A stretch of DNA of 64,000 bases. Source: Bacteriovorax sp. Seq25_V. GTDB taxonomy: Bacteria; Bdellovibrionota; Bacteriovoracia; Bacteriovoracales; Bacteriovoracaceae. Under the pieces are notes generated by a model. It was not told the DNA's origin. It saw only the letters and a program-made list of their open reading frames with translations, and did no database searches. The position numbers were made by a program, and so were the translations under genes. The DNA lies in the NCBI RefSeq assembly GCF_000447795.1, contig NZ_AUNI01000019.1, positions 124,001-188,000 on the forward strand. Reading direction: 5' to 3'. Below, piece by piece: positions 8,090-18,700 of this stretch. The stretch's first letter is position 1, and each line of letters opens with the position of its first letter.

Positions 8090-9130
8090 ATGCATAAAGA
8101 TCAAAAAGATTACCAATTAGACTCATATGATTATGATCTTCCAGAGCACTTAATTGCCTCAAGGCCAGTGGAAGGGCGTCATCATTCAAAGTTACTCGTT
8201 TACAATGTGAGTAAGAATGAAGTGTCACATCACCAGTTTCATGAAATTGTCGATCTTTTACCGGAGGATTCAACGCTTGTTCTCAATCAGAGTAAGGTTT
8301 TTCCATGCCGTCTGATGGGAAACAAAGTCACTGGTGGTCAGGTCGAGGTTTTCTTTTTGACGATTAGACCAAGTGATAAAGGATGTCTTCACTGCCTCAT
8401 TAAGGCGCGTGGAAAGAAGAAGCTTGGGGATCGTTTTCTTTTCGACGATGGACTAGAGATTACAATTGCAGAAATTATAAATGGAACTTTTCACGTAACT
8501 GTAAATGTCGATGATATTGAAAACTATCTTAATACACATGCGACGATTCCAATTCCTCCTTATATTCGTGACGGGGTGGCCGACGAGAGAGATAAAGAAG
8601 ATTATCAGACTGTCTATGCTAAGGAAGTTGGGAGTGTGGCGGCACCGACGGCGGGTCTACATTTCACAGACGAGATTTTTGATAAGCTGGCAAAGCGTGG
8701 AATTGAGAGAAGCTTTGTAACCTTGCATGTGGGGATGGGGACATTTGCTCCTGTTAAGACAAATGATATTCGTGAGCATGAGATGCATAGTGAGTCTTAT
8801 CATATTGATTCAGCGAATTTTGAAAAAATTAAAAGTGCCAATAAGAGATTTGCTGTTGGAACGACCAGTCTTCGTGTGCTTGAGAGCGTTTGGCAGCGCG
8901 ATGATTTTGAAACAAATAAAACTTATGAAACAAATATCTTTTTACATCCAGGAAAGAATGTTCAAAGTATTGATGGGATGATCACTAATTTTCACTTACC
9001 AAAGTCGACACTTTTAATGTTAATTAGTTCATTGATGGGAAGAGAGAAGGCCTTAGAGCTTTATCGAATTGCAGTTGAAAAGGAATATCGTTTTTTCTCT
9101 TATGGAGATGCGATGTTAATTATAAGGTAA
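8090..9130 (+). CDS. queA: S-adenosylmethionine:tRNA ribosyltransferase-isomerase
   Basis: This enzyme transfers and isomerises the ribosyl moiety of SAM onto preQ1-tRNA to make epoxyqueuosine. An ATG at 8030 is in frame but lies inside the mobile element. The ATG at 8090 begins the conserved family sequence (DYDLPEHLIASRP) and gives 346 residues, the usual length. Conserved blocks SVAAPTAGLHFT, LHVGMGTF and GTTSLRVLE are present. It heads an operon with tgt four bases downstream, the standard bacterial pairing of consecutive queuosine steps. Confidence 0.95.
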   Translation: MHKDQKDYQLDSYDYDLPEHLIASRPVEGRHHSKLLVYNVSKNEVSHHQFHEIVDLLPEDSTLVLNQSKVFPCRLMGNKVTGGQVEVFFLTIRPSDKGCLHCLIKARGKKKLGDRFLFDDGLEITIAEIINGTFHVTVNVDDIENYLNTHATIPIPPYIRDGVADERDKEDYQTVYAKEVGSVAAPTAGLHFTDEIFDKLAKRGIERSFVTLHVGMGTFAPVKTNDIREHEMHSESYHIDSANFEKIKSANKRFAVGTTSLRVLESVWQRDDFETNKTYETNIFLHPGKNVQSIDGMITNFHLPKSTLLMLISSLMGREKALELYRIAVEKEYRFFSYGDAMLIIR

Positions 9131-9134
9131 ATAA

Positions 9135-10265
<1,131 letters not shown>

Positions 10266-10274
10266 GAGAATTAT

Positions 10275-10616
10275 ATGATGCAATTATTTATTTCAAGTGC
10301 TTTTGCTCAAGAAGCAGCAAGTGCAGCTAAGCAACCTGCGTTCATGCAATTTGCGCCTCTAGTACTAATTTTTGTAGTTTTCTATTTTTTAATGTTAAGA
10401 CCACAAAAAAAACAATTAGAAGAGGAACAAAAACTTTTAGATGCTCTTACAAAAGGTGATGAGATTTTTACTAAGTCAGGTCTTTTAGGAACTGTTGTTG
10501 GAATTACTGAAAAAGTAATAACGCTTGAAGTTTCTGAGGGTGTAAAACTAAAAGTTTTAAAATCTCAAATCGCAGGCCTTTCAAGTAAGCTATTTGAAAA
10601 AAAAGAGAGTAAATAA
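10275..10616 (+). CDS. yajC: Preprotein translocase auxiliary subunit YajC
   Basis: The 113-residue protein has one transmembrane helix (about residues 24-43), followed by the MLRPQKKQ motif and a small cytoplasmic domain with [14 protein letters not shown], all diagnostic for YajC. It binds SecDF in the inner membrane. It sits between tgt and tatA in the export operon. Confidence 0.95.
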   Translation: MMQLFISSAFAQEAASAAKQPAFMQFAPLVLIFVVFYFLMLRPQKKQLEEEQKLLDALTKGDEIFTKSGLLGTVVGITEKVITLEVSEGVKLKVLKSQIAGLSSKLFEKKESK

Positions 10617-10618
10617 AA

Positions 10619-10864
10619 ATGTTTGGTGGTCTTGGTGGTGGCGAAACACTATTAATTTTAGCGATAGCTTTAATTTTTATTGGTCCAAAAAAATTACCGG
10701 AGCTTGCAAAGGGCTTGGGTAAGGGCATTCGTGAATTCAACAAGGCCAAAAACGATCTCATGAACTCGTTAAATGAAACGCCTGAGGTCGAGTCAAAAAA
10801 ATCTGAAGAAAAAATCGAAGCAACGTCTACGCAAGAAGAAGTTGACAGAAAAGATCAGAATTAA
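10619..10864 (+). CDS. tatA: Sec-independent protein translocase subunit TatA
   Basis: The 81-residue protein starts with [11 protein letters not shown] and a single hydrophobic helix, then the hinge GPKKLPEL and an amphipathic helix ([10 protein letters not shown]), ending in a charged tail. That is TatA/E architecture; TatB usually has a longer tail and a Glu-Pro hinge. It forms the pore of the twin-arginine pathway with TatC, which is not in the window. Only two bases separate it from yajC, so Tat and Sec components are probably co-transcribed. Confidence 0.9.
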   Translation: MFGGLGGGETLLILAIALIFIGPKKLPELAKGLGKGIREFNKAKNDLMNSLNETPEVESKKSEEKIEATSTQEEVDRKDQN

Positions 10865-10883
10865 AAAAAGAAAATTTCGCTTC

Positions 10884-10913
10884 TTGCTTTTTCGACTTTA
10901 ATGCTCCTATAAT
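10884..10913 (+). promoter_or_regulatory. Promoter upstream of secD
   Basis: TTGCTT (10884-10889), 18 bases and TATAAT (10908-10913). A ~48-base leader ends in TTAGGAG before the secD ATG. It gives secDF an input separate from queA. Confidence 0.5.
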
Positions 10914-10967
10914 TTTAAGAGTTTATTTCATTACTGAGGGTTTTCCCCAAAGATTTAGGAGTTTTTA

Positions 10968-12680
10968 ATGAAAAGAAGCTGGTGGTATCGCTTTGTGTTC
11001 CTTCTTTTTGTCGTGGTTATATCAGGGATTTCGATTATTCCAACGGCATTCGATTTTAAAGAGACTGATAATTTCCCAATTAAGTCTAAGATTAATCTAG
11101 GTCTTGACCTTCAGGGTGGTCTTTACATGATTCTTGGAATTGACTTTAAGAAAGTCTACAAGGATGAGGTAAAGGGTTATGCGAGAAGAGTTGAGTACGC
11201 AATTAAAGACGATAAGGGTATTACTCTTACTGTTGGTGCACTTGATGAGTCAGATCAACTTGATCCGAAGATTAATTTAAATGTCACAAACGCTTCTGAC
11301 ATCGAAGCAGTTAAAACAATGGTTCATGATAACTATAATGGTTTCCTAAGAATCACTGGTGAGACAACTTCAACTGTTCAGTTAGCTCTAACAAAAAAAC
11401 TTAAGACAGATATTGAAGAACAATCTGTTAAAAGATCTATTGAAGTTATCAGAAACAGAATTGATGAGTTTGGTGTAACTGAACCAGAAATCGTTTCTCA
11501 AGGAACTGATAGAATCGTTGTTCAACTTCCAGGAGTTAAAGACATCGATAGAGCAAAAGAACTTATCGGAAAAACAGCTAAGCTTGAGTTTAGAATGGTT
11601 AACTCTGATGTTCCAATGACTCAAATTACAGCTTGGTTAGATAAAGTTAAAGCACAAGGAATTGAGTTTAAGAAAGGCGCAAGATTTTCTGATTATGTAA
11701 GATCAGTTAATGAAGCTTTAAAAACGGATCTTCCAGAGGGTTATACTTTAGCATTTGAAAGAGCTCGTAATGTTGTTGATCCAAATGCTGAAGTGCAAAT
11801 GGTTCCTTACGTTCTTGAGTCTAGTGCTCGCCTGACAGGTGATGATCTTGAGGATGCAAGAGTTCAGTTTAATAATCAGCAGAACCAACCAGAAGTTGGA
11901 ATGACTTTTAAAACTCGTGGAGCAAAGATTTTTGCTGATATCACGGGTGAAAATACTGGTAAATTGATGGCCATCGTTTTAGATGGTAATGTTTACTCAG
12001 CACCAAGAATCAACGGTAAAATTCCAAATGGTAGAGCTTCAATCACTCTTGGTGGTAGAAACTATAATGCACAACTTAAAGAGGCAAAAGACTTAGCTCT
12101 TGTCCTTAGAGCAGGGGCTCTTCCTGTTCAACTTGATTTTCAAGAGCAAAGAACTGTTGGTCCATCTCTAGGACATGATTCAATTGATCAAGCTCGATTT
12201 GCTGGGATGATTGGTTGTATCTTAGTATTTGCGTTTATCTTTGTTTACTACAGAGTTTCTGGTCTTTTTGCAATTGTTACTCTTGGTCTAAACGTTATGA
12301 TCATTTTAGCAATGCTCGTTGGTCTTGAGGCAACTCTAACTCTTCCTGGTATCGCAGGGATTGCTCTTACTGTTGGTATGGCGGTTGATGCGAATATCAT
12401 CATCTACGAGAGGATTCGAGAAGAGATACGAAGTGGGGTTGGATACTATAAGGCCGTTGAAGGTGGTTTTGAGTCAGCTTTCTGGACGATTGTTGATGCT
12501 AACATCACGACTGCGCTTGCAGGGATTTGTCTTCTAAACTTTGGTACTGGTCCAATTAGAGGTTTTGCAATTACTCTTTTAATCGGGATTTTTGCAACTG
12601 TTTACTCATCATACTTTGTTTCGAAATTATTCTTTGAATTCTATATGAACAAAGTTGAGGGACAAGATCTTAGTATCTAG
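10968..12680 (+). CDS. secD: Protein translocase subunit SecD
   Basis: The 570-residue inner-membrane protein belongs to the RND-like SecDF complex, which uses the proton gradient to pull proteins across the membrane after SecA. An N-terminal membrane helix is followed by LGLDLQGG, the periplasmic P1 domain with its RNRIDEFGV segment, and a five-helix C-terminal membrane bundle with GMAVDANIIIYERIREE. Length is in the normal range. It has an AGGAG site and is followed 20 bases later by secF. Confidence 0.97.
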   Translation: MKRSWWYRFVFLLFVVVISGISIIPTAFDFKETDNFPIKSKINLGLDLQGGLYMILGIDFKKVYKDEVKGYARRVEYAIKDDKGITLTVGALDESDQLDPKINLNVTNASDIEAVKTMVHDNYNGFLRITGETTSTVQLALTKKLKTDIEEQSVKRSIEVIRNRIDEFGVTEPEIVSQGTDRIVVQLPGVKDIDRAKELIGKTAKLEFRMVNSDVPMTQITAWLDKVKAQGIEFKKGARFSDYVRSVNEALKTDLPEGYTLAFERARNVVDPNAEVQMVPYVLESSARLTGDDLEDARVQFNNQQNQPEVGMTFKTRGAKIFADITGENTGKLMAIVLDGNVYSAPRINGKIPNGRASITLGGRNYNAQLKEAKDLALVLRAGALPVQLDFQEQRTVGPSLGHDSIDQARFAGMIGCILVFAFIFVYYRVSGLFAIVTLGLNVMIILAMLVGLEATLTLPGIAGIALTVGMAVDANIIIYERIREEIRSGVGYYKAVEGGFESAFWTIVDANITTALAGICLLNFGTGPIRGFAITLLIGIFATVYSSYFVSKLFFEFYMNKVEGQDLSI

Positions 12681-12700
12681 TTATAAATTTAGGAGAATAT

Positions 12701-13627
12701 ATGTTTCAGATAATTAAAAGTAATACAAAAATAAATTTTGCGGGTATGTTTAAGTACGCCGCAATTCTTTCTGCCATTCTCGTTACTGTTTCACTTGGTC
12801 TTATATTAACGAAGATGAAGTACGGAGTTGACTTTAGAGGGGGAGCGGAGCTTCAAACTAAATTCACTGAGAAAGTTGACTTAAATAAATTAAGAAGTGA
12901 ACTTTCAAGTGCTGGCTTCAATGGGATTACTGTTCAATCTATTGGTGAACTAGAATCTAATGAATACCTAATTAAAGTTCCAGGTAATGAAGAAAATTTA
13001 AATCAAGTAACTGAGCAGGTAACAACTGCACTAACTTCGCACTGGAAAGACGGTGTTGAGATCAGAAAAGTTGATATTGTAGGTCCAAAGGCCGGAGCAG
13101 AACTTAGACAGTCTGGTTTCCTTGCAATGCTTTGGGCACTTCTTGCTATCATGGTTTATATTGGTCTCCGTTTTGATTTTAAATATTCTCCAGGTGCTAT
13201 TATCGCTCTTTTCCATGACGTAACTATTGTTCTTGGTGTTTTTGCACTGACAGGAACAGAGTTTACGCTACAAACTGTTGCTGCGATCCTTGCGGTTATT
13301 GGTTACTCTGTAAACGACACGGTTATTGTTTACGATAGAGTACGTGAGCATGAGGCGAAATTTGTTGGAAAGAAACTTGTTGAGCATATTAACAATGCAA
13401 CAAATGAAACACTTTCTAGAACTATTCTAACTTCTGGAACAACACTATTTGTATCGATTGCGATGCTTGTAGCTGGTGGACTTGCAATTAGAGATTTCTT
13501 TATGGCGTTTACTCTTGGAGTTGTGATTGGTACTTACTCATCTGTTTTCGTTGCAGCTCCTATTACTCTTGTTTTTGATAAGTATAGAAAGAAATCAGAA
13601 GCAAGCACAGGAACGGTGAATGCATAA
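12701..13627 (+). CDS. secF: Protein translocase subunit SecF
   Basis: The 308-residue partner of SecD has the motif GVDFRGGAELQ after its first helix and the C-terminal RND-like block GYSVNDTVIVYDRVREH. It has six predicted membrane segments and typical length. The ribosome site is TTAGGAG. Its 3' end overlaps the next gene by eight bases. Confidence 0.97.
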   Translation: MFQIIKSNTKINFAGMFKYAAILSAILVTVSLGLILTKMKYGVDFRGGAELQTKFTEKVDLNKLRSELSSAGFNGITVQSIGELESNEYLIKVPGNEENLNQVTEQVTTALTSHWKDGVEIRKVDIVGPKAGAELRQSGFLAMLWALLAIMVYIGLRFDFKYSPGAIIALFHDVTIVLGVFALTGTEFTLQTVAAILAVIGYSVNDTVIVYDRVREHEAKFVGKKLVEHINNATNETLSRTILTSGTTLFVSIAMLVAGGLAIRDFFMAFTLGVVIGTYSSVFVAAPITLVFDKYRKKSEASTGTVNA

Positions 13628-14252
13628 GTTTGTTTTAACACTTCTTATATTTTTAAAGATGGGGCTACTTTGTAGTCCCTCTGTTTTTGCACAGTCTGAT
13701 ATTGTTGATGAGACTTACGAAGAGTTACAAGCACAGTCAGAAGAAATGGTTGATGCTGTAAAAGATCTACAAAAAAAATACGCCAATCCTGATGCCGTTA
13801 AAAAAAATCAGATTGATCCCAAGCAACTTGAAAAGACCTTTGCACTAATTCAGGAGCAATTTAGAGATAAGACTATTGAAGATATCGAAGCTGACATTCT
13901 TGATCAGACTAAGGGAAGTATGCTTCATGAGCTTCTTAAGACATTTCCAAAACTTCTGACTTTTGTGGCCACACTGATGAAAGATAAGGAAGCCTTGCCA
14001 CAGGCCTCAAAAATCCTTCATGACCGTGAGAAGCTAAAAGAAGCTGGTCTATGGATGCTTGGTACGTTCCTTTTAAGCTTTATTTTAAAGAAGCTTTTAA
14101 TTCAAAGTGGCCAAGGAATTCTTAAAAGACTGGGTCGCTACTTTTTAAAGAGTCTAATTCTTTGGGGAGTGCGAATAGGTATCCTGGTCCATTTCTATGG
14201 AGAATACCTAAATCCAATTTATAAGATTTTTAAGAAGGTTTTTCTTTCTTAG
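13620..14252 (+). CDS. Exported or membrane protein of unknown function after secF
   Basis: The 210-residue product has a signal peptide or anchor (about 1-24, VFAQ junction), a Gln/Glu/Lys-rich helical region (residues 30-125) and two hydrophobic segments near the C-terminus (about 143-157 and 175-190). I recognise no family. The eight-base overlap with secF implies translational coupling and perhaps a role near the translocon, but that is positional inference only. The stop interlocks with that of the convergent lipoprotein gene. Confidence 0.7.
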   Translation: MHKFVLTLLIFLKMGLLCSPSVFAQSDIVDETYEELQAQSEEMVDAVKDLQKKYANPDAVKKNQIDPKQLEKTFALIQEQFRDKTIEDIEADILDQTKGSMLHELLKTFPKLLTFVATLMKDKEALPQASKILHDREKLKEAGLWMLGTFLLSFILKKLLIQSGQGILKRLGRYFLKSLILWGVRIGILVHFYGEYLNPIYKIFKKVFLS

Positions 14253-15934
14253 TTAGACGTCGCTGGTACGCAATAAGCCTTTCTGTCATGTGGAATAAGT
14301 GTTGATGGAACTTGTGTTGTCCTACCATTTGTTCCGACCTCTGTTGGTCCCTTTACTGTATATAGCTTTTGGAAACCTTTTTGCTGAACGAAAGGTGTAT
14401 CGTAATTTGGTGGCCAGTAGAAGTAAGTGGCCTGTCTCTCTGTAGATGATGTTGGTTTGTATGGAACACCACTAGAGTTGAGATGGAACCAAATTTTCTT
14501 CAAGATATTTTCTCTAATAAGAAGTAAGTCTCTTTGAATTTCGGTTTCACTTGTTGAACCATCATTATTTGTAATAGAAACAACCTCTCTTTCGCCTTCT
14601 GCAAAATATAGTCCTTCTGTTGGGGTACCTACAATTTCACCGATTGCTACAAATTCAGGTTTTGTTTGATCATTATATTCATTCTCTCCTGGACAGAATG
14701 ATTTTCCTGTCGAGTCTGTAAAAGGCGTCATGACATACCCAAGAATATCTGGACCAACACAAATATTATCTGCGCTGTCAGGGGCAACACATGCACTGAT
14801 CGTTCCAAAGTAGCTCTTTAAAGTTGGATTTGAAATACCCATTTTTTGAAGTTTTTCTCTGATTAGAAAATCGACTGTAAGATTGTCCCCGTCTTTTAAG
14901 AAGCGTGGATCTTGAACATCCCAAACGGTGAAGTGTCCTGGAATTGTTTCAAGTCTCGCATATTGAACCTTGTCATTTGCATTTCCTTCTTTGACATAGT
15001 CGTGACAGAAGATTCTTGTCGCAGCTCCTGGAGCAAGTGGAAGGATTGCTGATGTTGCTTGTTGATAATAGTGATATCTTGCATAGTCCACATAGAAGTT
15101 TTGACTTGTGGCCTCGTTAACACTTGTTGTTCTTAAAATACATGTATACTGATTTATTAACGTTAAGTGTAGTTCATCATCAAGAACGATACCACTATCA
15201 TCCTCAGGTTCCTTCATGCGAAGTTGTTTGATATCACTGGTTGCAAATTCTACTTGCGTTCCGGTTTCTTGAATCTTAAATGAGTAGGTCTCTCCAAAAG
15301 AAGCATTTGTTAGCGGAACGCTAAATCTATTTGAACCAGAATTAACTTCAATATTAATTGGAATAGTTTCGTTATTTGTGTTTCTAAGAATTAACTGACA
15401 GCTTGGGTTATTCACTTGATTGTTATCAATTGAATTTGTACACCAGCCATAAAGGTTTTTGAAATTATCATTTCCTGAAACTAGTGGACCAACTGTCACT
15501 GAACCATAGAGTTTTGCAAAGTCATCTGTTTTTGTTGCACACGTTGAAGCACAGCTGGCATCGGCGTTAACACTAGCAACTTTACCGGCCTTGCAAACAC
15601 AGAAGTCTCCATTGATAAAAATTGAATTACTTGGTCTAGTTGGAATTGTCGCCTTTGGTAAGCAAACACCTTTTGATGTTTGAACAATTTCTTTGATATC
15701 ATCTGTAACGTCAGTGCTGTTGACGATCTCGGATATTTCTTCGTCTGTAGCTTCCTGTTGTGTTTCTGTGTCACAAGCACTTTGACATGTGTCGCCTGAT
15801 TCATAATCAAAGAATGAGTCATCACAAGTTGTGATGGCGTTACCTGTAGATATTGACGTCAGCCTTCTTCGTGTTCCATCAGGAATACAGGCCGCAAAAT
15901 TTAAAAGTAGTAGTGTTATAAAAATCTTTTTCAT
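14249..15934 (-). CDS. Large Cys-rich lipoprotein
   Basis: The 561-residue product starts with a lipoprotein signal (KKIFITLLLLNFAAC, Cys at about residue 16). The N-terminal ~150 residues carry regularly spaced cysteines (CDDSF, CQSACD, FCVCKAG, CASTCA), followed by beta-rich sequence. No known domain is recognised. It is probably an outer-membrane or surface lipoprotein. It ends tail-to-tail with the preceding plus-strand gene, sharing a four-base stop overlap. Confidence 0.75.
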   Translation of the reverse strand: MKKIFITLLLLNFAACIPDGTRRRLTSISTGNAITTCDDSFFDYESGDTCQSACDTETQQEATDEEISEIVNSTDVTDDIKEIVQTSKGVCLPKATIPTRPSNSIFINGDFCVCKAGKVASVNADASCASTCATKTDDFAKLYGSVTVGPLVSGNDNFKNLYGWCTNSIDNNQVNNPSCQLILRNTNNETIPINIEVNSGSNRFSVPLTNASFGETYSFKIQETGTQVEFATSDIKQLRMKEPEDDSGIVLDDELHLTLINQYTCILRTTSVNEATSQNFYVDYARYHYYQQATSAILPLAPGAATRIFCHDYVKEGNANDKVQYARLETIPGHFTVWDVQDPRFLKDGDNLTVDFLIREKLQKMGISNPTLKSYFGTISACVAPDSADNICVGPDILGYVMTPFTDSTGKSFCPGENEYNDQTKPEFVAIGEIVGTPTEGLYFAEGEREVVSITNNDGSTSETEIQRDLLLIRENILKKIWFHLNSSGVPYKPTSSTERQATYFYWPPNYDTPFVQQKGFQKLYTVKGPTEVGTNGRTTQVPSTLIPHDRKAYCVPATSN

Positions 15935-16111
15935 AATTTATCCTTACGAATTAGTTTCGTAAGATTATTAAGGTTTCTTTAATTTTAGGGCATCTTTATA
16001 TGTATCTAGACTTACTTTATTATGTTTCTTGTGAAATCAGTGGGTTAGGTGTTATTATCTTATTGTTAGCTGAACAGTTCTTGAGAAATTTAGTTGGCAT
16101 GAAGAAATAAT

Positions 16112-16138
16112 TAATGTTTTTAGCCGTTTAGCCGATAG
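16112..16138 (+). promoter_or_regulatory. FliA-type promoter upstream of the HU/IHF gene
   Basis: TAAT (16112-16115), exactly 15 bases, then GCCGATAG (16131-16138). A ~45-base leader leads to the gene. Confidence 0.5.
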
Positions 16139-16191
16139 GGCTTTAGTAACTACAACAAGTTAGAATTGATATTCCCTGAGGGAGGAGAGAT

Positions 16192-16497
16192 ATGACAAAA
16201 GCAGATCTAATCGCAGCACTAGAAAAACAAGCAAATGTAACTCACAAGCAAGCAGAGACAGTTGTTAACATCTGTTTTGATAGCATGATTAAAGCGCTAT
16301 TTGACGATGAGAGAATTGAGATCAGAGGTTTTGGTTCTTTTGCTAACAGAAATTACAAGGCGTATGAAGGGCGTAATCCTAAGACTGGTAAGGTTGTTAA
16401 GGTTCCACCTAAGAAAGTTCCATTCTTCAAAGTAGGTAAAGAACTTAGAGAAATGGTTGACGCTGGAAAAGATAAATACGTTATTAGAGAAGCATAA
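16192..16497 (+). CDS. HU/IHF family DNA-binding protein
   Basis: The 101-residue histone-like protein bends DNA as a dimer. The DNA-binding arm reads GRNPKTGKVVKVPPKK, preceded by the family signature IEIRGFGSFANRNYK. The proline and surroundings resemble IHF-beta as much as HU, so subtype is uncertain. GGGAGGAG lies upstream. A FliA-type promoter suggests that expression may follow motility or attack phase, which would be unusual for a nucleoid protein. Confidence 0.93.
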   Translation: MTKADLIAALEKQANVTHKQAETVVNICFDSMIKALFDDERIEIRGFGSFANRNYKAYEGRNPKTGKVVKVPPKKVPFFKVGKELREMVDAGKDKYVIREA

Positions 16498-16511
16498 TCT
16501 AATTATATTTG

Positions 16512-16536
16512 GGCCTAGTGCGAAAATCATTAGGCC
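16512..16536 (+). terminator. Terminator of the HU/IHF gene
   Basis: A 9-bp stem with one G-T pair (16512-16520 with 16528-16536) is followed by TAAATTTTC. Confidence 0.65.
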
Positions 16537-16556
16537 TAAATTTTCTTCTAATTTTC

Positions 16557-16584
16557 TTGACTTATCATCTTAAATAACTAGAAT
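16557..16584 (+). promoter_or_regulatory. Promoter of tRNA-Cys
   Basis: TTGACT (16557-16562), 16 bases and TAGAAT (16579-16584), about 22 bases before the mature tRNA. Confidence 0.5.
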
Positions 16585-16606
16585 CATTCTTACTTTGATA
16601 ATCTTT

Positions 16607-16685
16607 GGTCAGATGCCGGAGTGGTCTAACGGCGCAGTTTGCAAAACTGTTGTTTTCATCGGTTCAAATCCGATTCTGACCTCCA
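16607..16685 (+). tRNA. tRNA-Cys (GCA)
   Basis: A complete cloverleaf is visible. The acceptor stem GGTCAGA pairs with TCTGACC, the D arm has the GTGGTCTAA loop, the anticodon stem GCAGT/ACTGT frames the loop TTGCAAA (anticodon GCA at 16641-16643), and the T stem ATCGG/CCGAT carries TTCAAAT. TCCA is encoded at the 3' end. The variable loop is seven bases, slightly long. Confidence 0.95.
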
Positions 16686-16700
16686 AATTTTATTTTAAAA

Positions 16701-16722
16701 AAGCCAACCTTTGAGTTGGCTT
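16701..16722 (+). terminator. Rho-independent terminator after tRNA-Cys
   Basis: An 8-bp stem (16701-16708 with 16715-16722) with a six-base loop is flanked by an A-run and followed by a T-run of about nine. Confidence 0.9.
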
Positions 16723-16787
16723 TTTTTTTGTCGAAAAAGTAATTCAATAATTACTGTAGTTTTCTAGTTGTGTACCGAAAAGAAATA

Positions 16788-18032
16788 ATGGCCACGATAA
16801 AACAGATTTTAAAATTGTCCGACTTAGGGCTTTCTAAAGAGTTCATTCACGAATTGATTCTTAAAATGATTTATGTTCAAGGTGCAATTTCTGGAAAGGA
16901 AATTAGTAATCTTATGAAGGTAAGTTTTGGCATTCTTGAAGAAGAGTTTATTGATTTAAAAAAGAGGGATCTTGTTGGTGTCATTGGTTCTGTTTCAGGT
17001 ATTGGTGGCTATTCATCGATGATCTTTGACCTGACGCCAAAGGGGAGAGATAGGGCCGGTGAAATATTTAATGTTCGCCCTTATGTTGGTCCAACCCCTG
17101 TCTGTTTAACAGACTATATCGAGGTAATTGATCAGAAAAAAATCAATACACGAAAAATAGATGAACAAAAGCTAAAAAGTGTTTTCGGCGATATGATTCT
17201 TAATCAGAATTACTTTTCAAAGATCGGCCCAGCTATTAATTCCGGTGGGCCAATTCTCTTCTTTGGGGAGCCTGGGAATGGGAAAACTATGATTGCAGAA
17301 AAAGTCATAAACTCATTTGATGATTATATCTATGTTCCCTATTGCTTGATGATCGATGGACAATTTATCAAATATTTTGATGAGAAAGTTCATATTCCTA
17401 TCAGCTATGATACGACGGATCCAAGATGGATCAAGGTTCAGAGGCCTTTTGTTGTTGTTGGAGGGGAATTAACTCTACCAATGTTAGATCTTATTTATAA
17501 AAGTGAATTTAAATACTATGAAGCTCCGGCCCAGTTAAAAGCAAATGGCGGAGTGTTTTTAATTGATGATTTTGGACGTCAACTAGTTTCTCCAACGGAG
17601 CTATTAAATCGCTGGATTTACCCTCTAGAAAAGAAAACTGATTATTTGACATTGGTAACAGGTAAGAAAATTGAAGTTCCATTTAATCAAATGCTCTTGT
17701 TTTCCTCAAATCTTAAGCCACAGGATCTTGGAGATGATGCTTTCTTGAGAAGGATAAAATATAAAATTGAGATTACTTCACCTACAGTTAATGAATTCAA
17801 TGAATTATTTAAAGGTCAGTGTGTAAAGTTAAATATAAAGTACAATGATGAAGCATTTAAGTATCTAGTTCAACACTATTTTATAAAAGAGAAAAGGGAT
17901 GTTCGAGGTTGTCATGCAAGAGATCTCCTTTCTCACATTGTTGATTTTAATAGCTTTTATAACAAGCCAAATAAGCTCTCAAAAGAGAGCATCGACTTTG
18001 CTTGCAATAGCTACTTTTCGAAGTTTAAGTAG
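16788..18032 (+). CDS. AAA+ ATPase with N-terminal winged-helix-like domain
   Basis: A GTG at 16770 is also in frame; I prefer the ATG at 16788 (414 residues). Residues about 15-75 look like a winged helix (GAISGKEISNLM...LKKRDLVGVIG). The AAA+ core has Walker A GEPGNGKT and Walker B GVFLIDDFGR, and a C-terminal helical lid follows. Such proteins act as DNA-bound or chaperone-like ATPases; relatives are scattered among deltaproteobacteria-like genomes without a firm function. No ribosome site or partner gene is visible. Confidence 0.75.
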   Translation: MATIKQILKLSDLGLSKEFIHELILKMIYVQGAISGKEISNLMKVSFGILEEEFIDLKKRDLVGVIGSVSGIGGYSSMIFDLTPKGRDRAGEIFNVRPYVGPTPVCLTDYIEVIDQKKINTRKIDEQKLKSVFGDMILNQNYFSKIGPAINSGGPILFFGEPGNGKTMIAEKVINSFDDYIYVPYCLMIDGQFIKYFDEKVHIPISYDTTDPRWIKVQRPFVVVGGELTLPMLDLIYKSEFKYYEAPAQLKANGGVFLIDDFGRQLVSPTELLNRWIYPLEKKTDYLTLVTGKKIEVPFNQMLLFSSNLKPQDLGDDAFLRRIKYKIEITSPTVNEFNELFKGQCVKLNIKYNDEAFKYLVQHYFIKEKRDVRGCHARDLLSHIVDFNSFYNKPNKLSKESIDFACNSYFSKFK

Positions 18033-18048
18033 AACTTGAGCTTAGTGA

Positions 18049-18564
18049 TTACTTCTCATACTCTGCCCAGAAGTAGCCTCGGATATCTCCAGTCTTAAAA
18101 CCAGTGGCCTTGTCATTTGGATAGCGCTTGGTAATTTCTTTATAAAGATCCGCCTCGATATTATCACCATGACATTTAAGACACATTGGCATTGTCGCTA
18201 TTGGCATCAAAAGACCGCGATGTTTAGAATCGATATCAACTGCGATATAAGGACTTTTGATTTTCTTCGTCTGAAAATCACTAATATAATTTTCCATCCA
18301 TTTTTTAGGCATATTGTTAGGATTGCGATTCTTAGCACTCACACGACCAATTTTAATTTCTGCATTAGTGTGGGAGTTCGTTATAGTTGAAGCTTCAAGA
18401 TGGCAGGTTTCTAAGGCCTCAGTAGGGGATTTCTTCATTCCTGCGCTAAGTTTCGCCTTAAGCTCCATCCCAAGCTTTTTAACCGCCTGAAGGGCCTTGG
18501 CGTCTTCGATGGCCATGGTTGAGGTTGTGTGTATAAGAAGAGCGATAATTGTAATTTTTTTCAT
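18049..18564 (-). CDS. Exported c-type-heme protein, DUF3365/Tll0287-like
   Basis: An ATG at 18594 is in frame, but the ATG at 18564 has GGAGG five bases upstream and starts a normal signal peptide (about 1-19). The 171-residue protein carries one heme c site, CLKCH, near the C-terminus, and the fold resembles the DUF3365 heme-sensor-like domain (KRYPNDKATGF and DIRGYFWAEY are typical). It probably senses or transfers electrons in the periplasm. It lies tail-to-tail with the AAA+ gene. Confidence 0.75.
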   Translation of the reverse strand: MKKITIIALLIHTTSTMAIEDAKALQAVKKLGMELKAKLSAGMKKSPTEALETCHLEASTITNSHTNAEIKIGRVSAKNRNPNNMPKKWMENYISDFQTKKIKSPYIAVDIDSKHRGLLMPIATMPMCLKCHGDNIEADLYKEITKRYPNDKATGFKTGDIRGYFWAEYEK

Positions 18565-18700
18565 TAATCCTCCAAGATCCTTTAAGTTTATCACTCAAGC
18601 TAGACTCATTTCTATGATCATCGTCAATGTAAAGAAAAATTATCTATATGTGCCCGAATATCTATCCGATATTTACGTATAACTATAATAGGGACTGTTC

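Noticed and set aside
7922-8116. Minus-strand ORF in element B as a transposase C-terminal remnant
   Set aside because: The ...NNFVYRDL ending loosely resembles the IS transposase tail, but by end type (CTGCTCC against TGATCC) the remnant would be on the opposite strand, so the likeness is probably chance.
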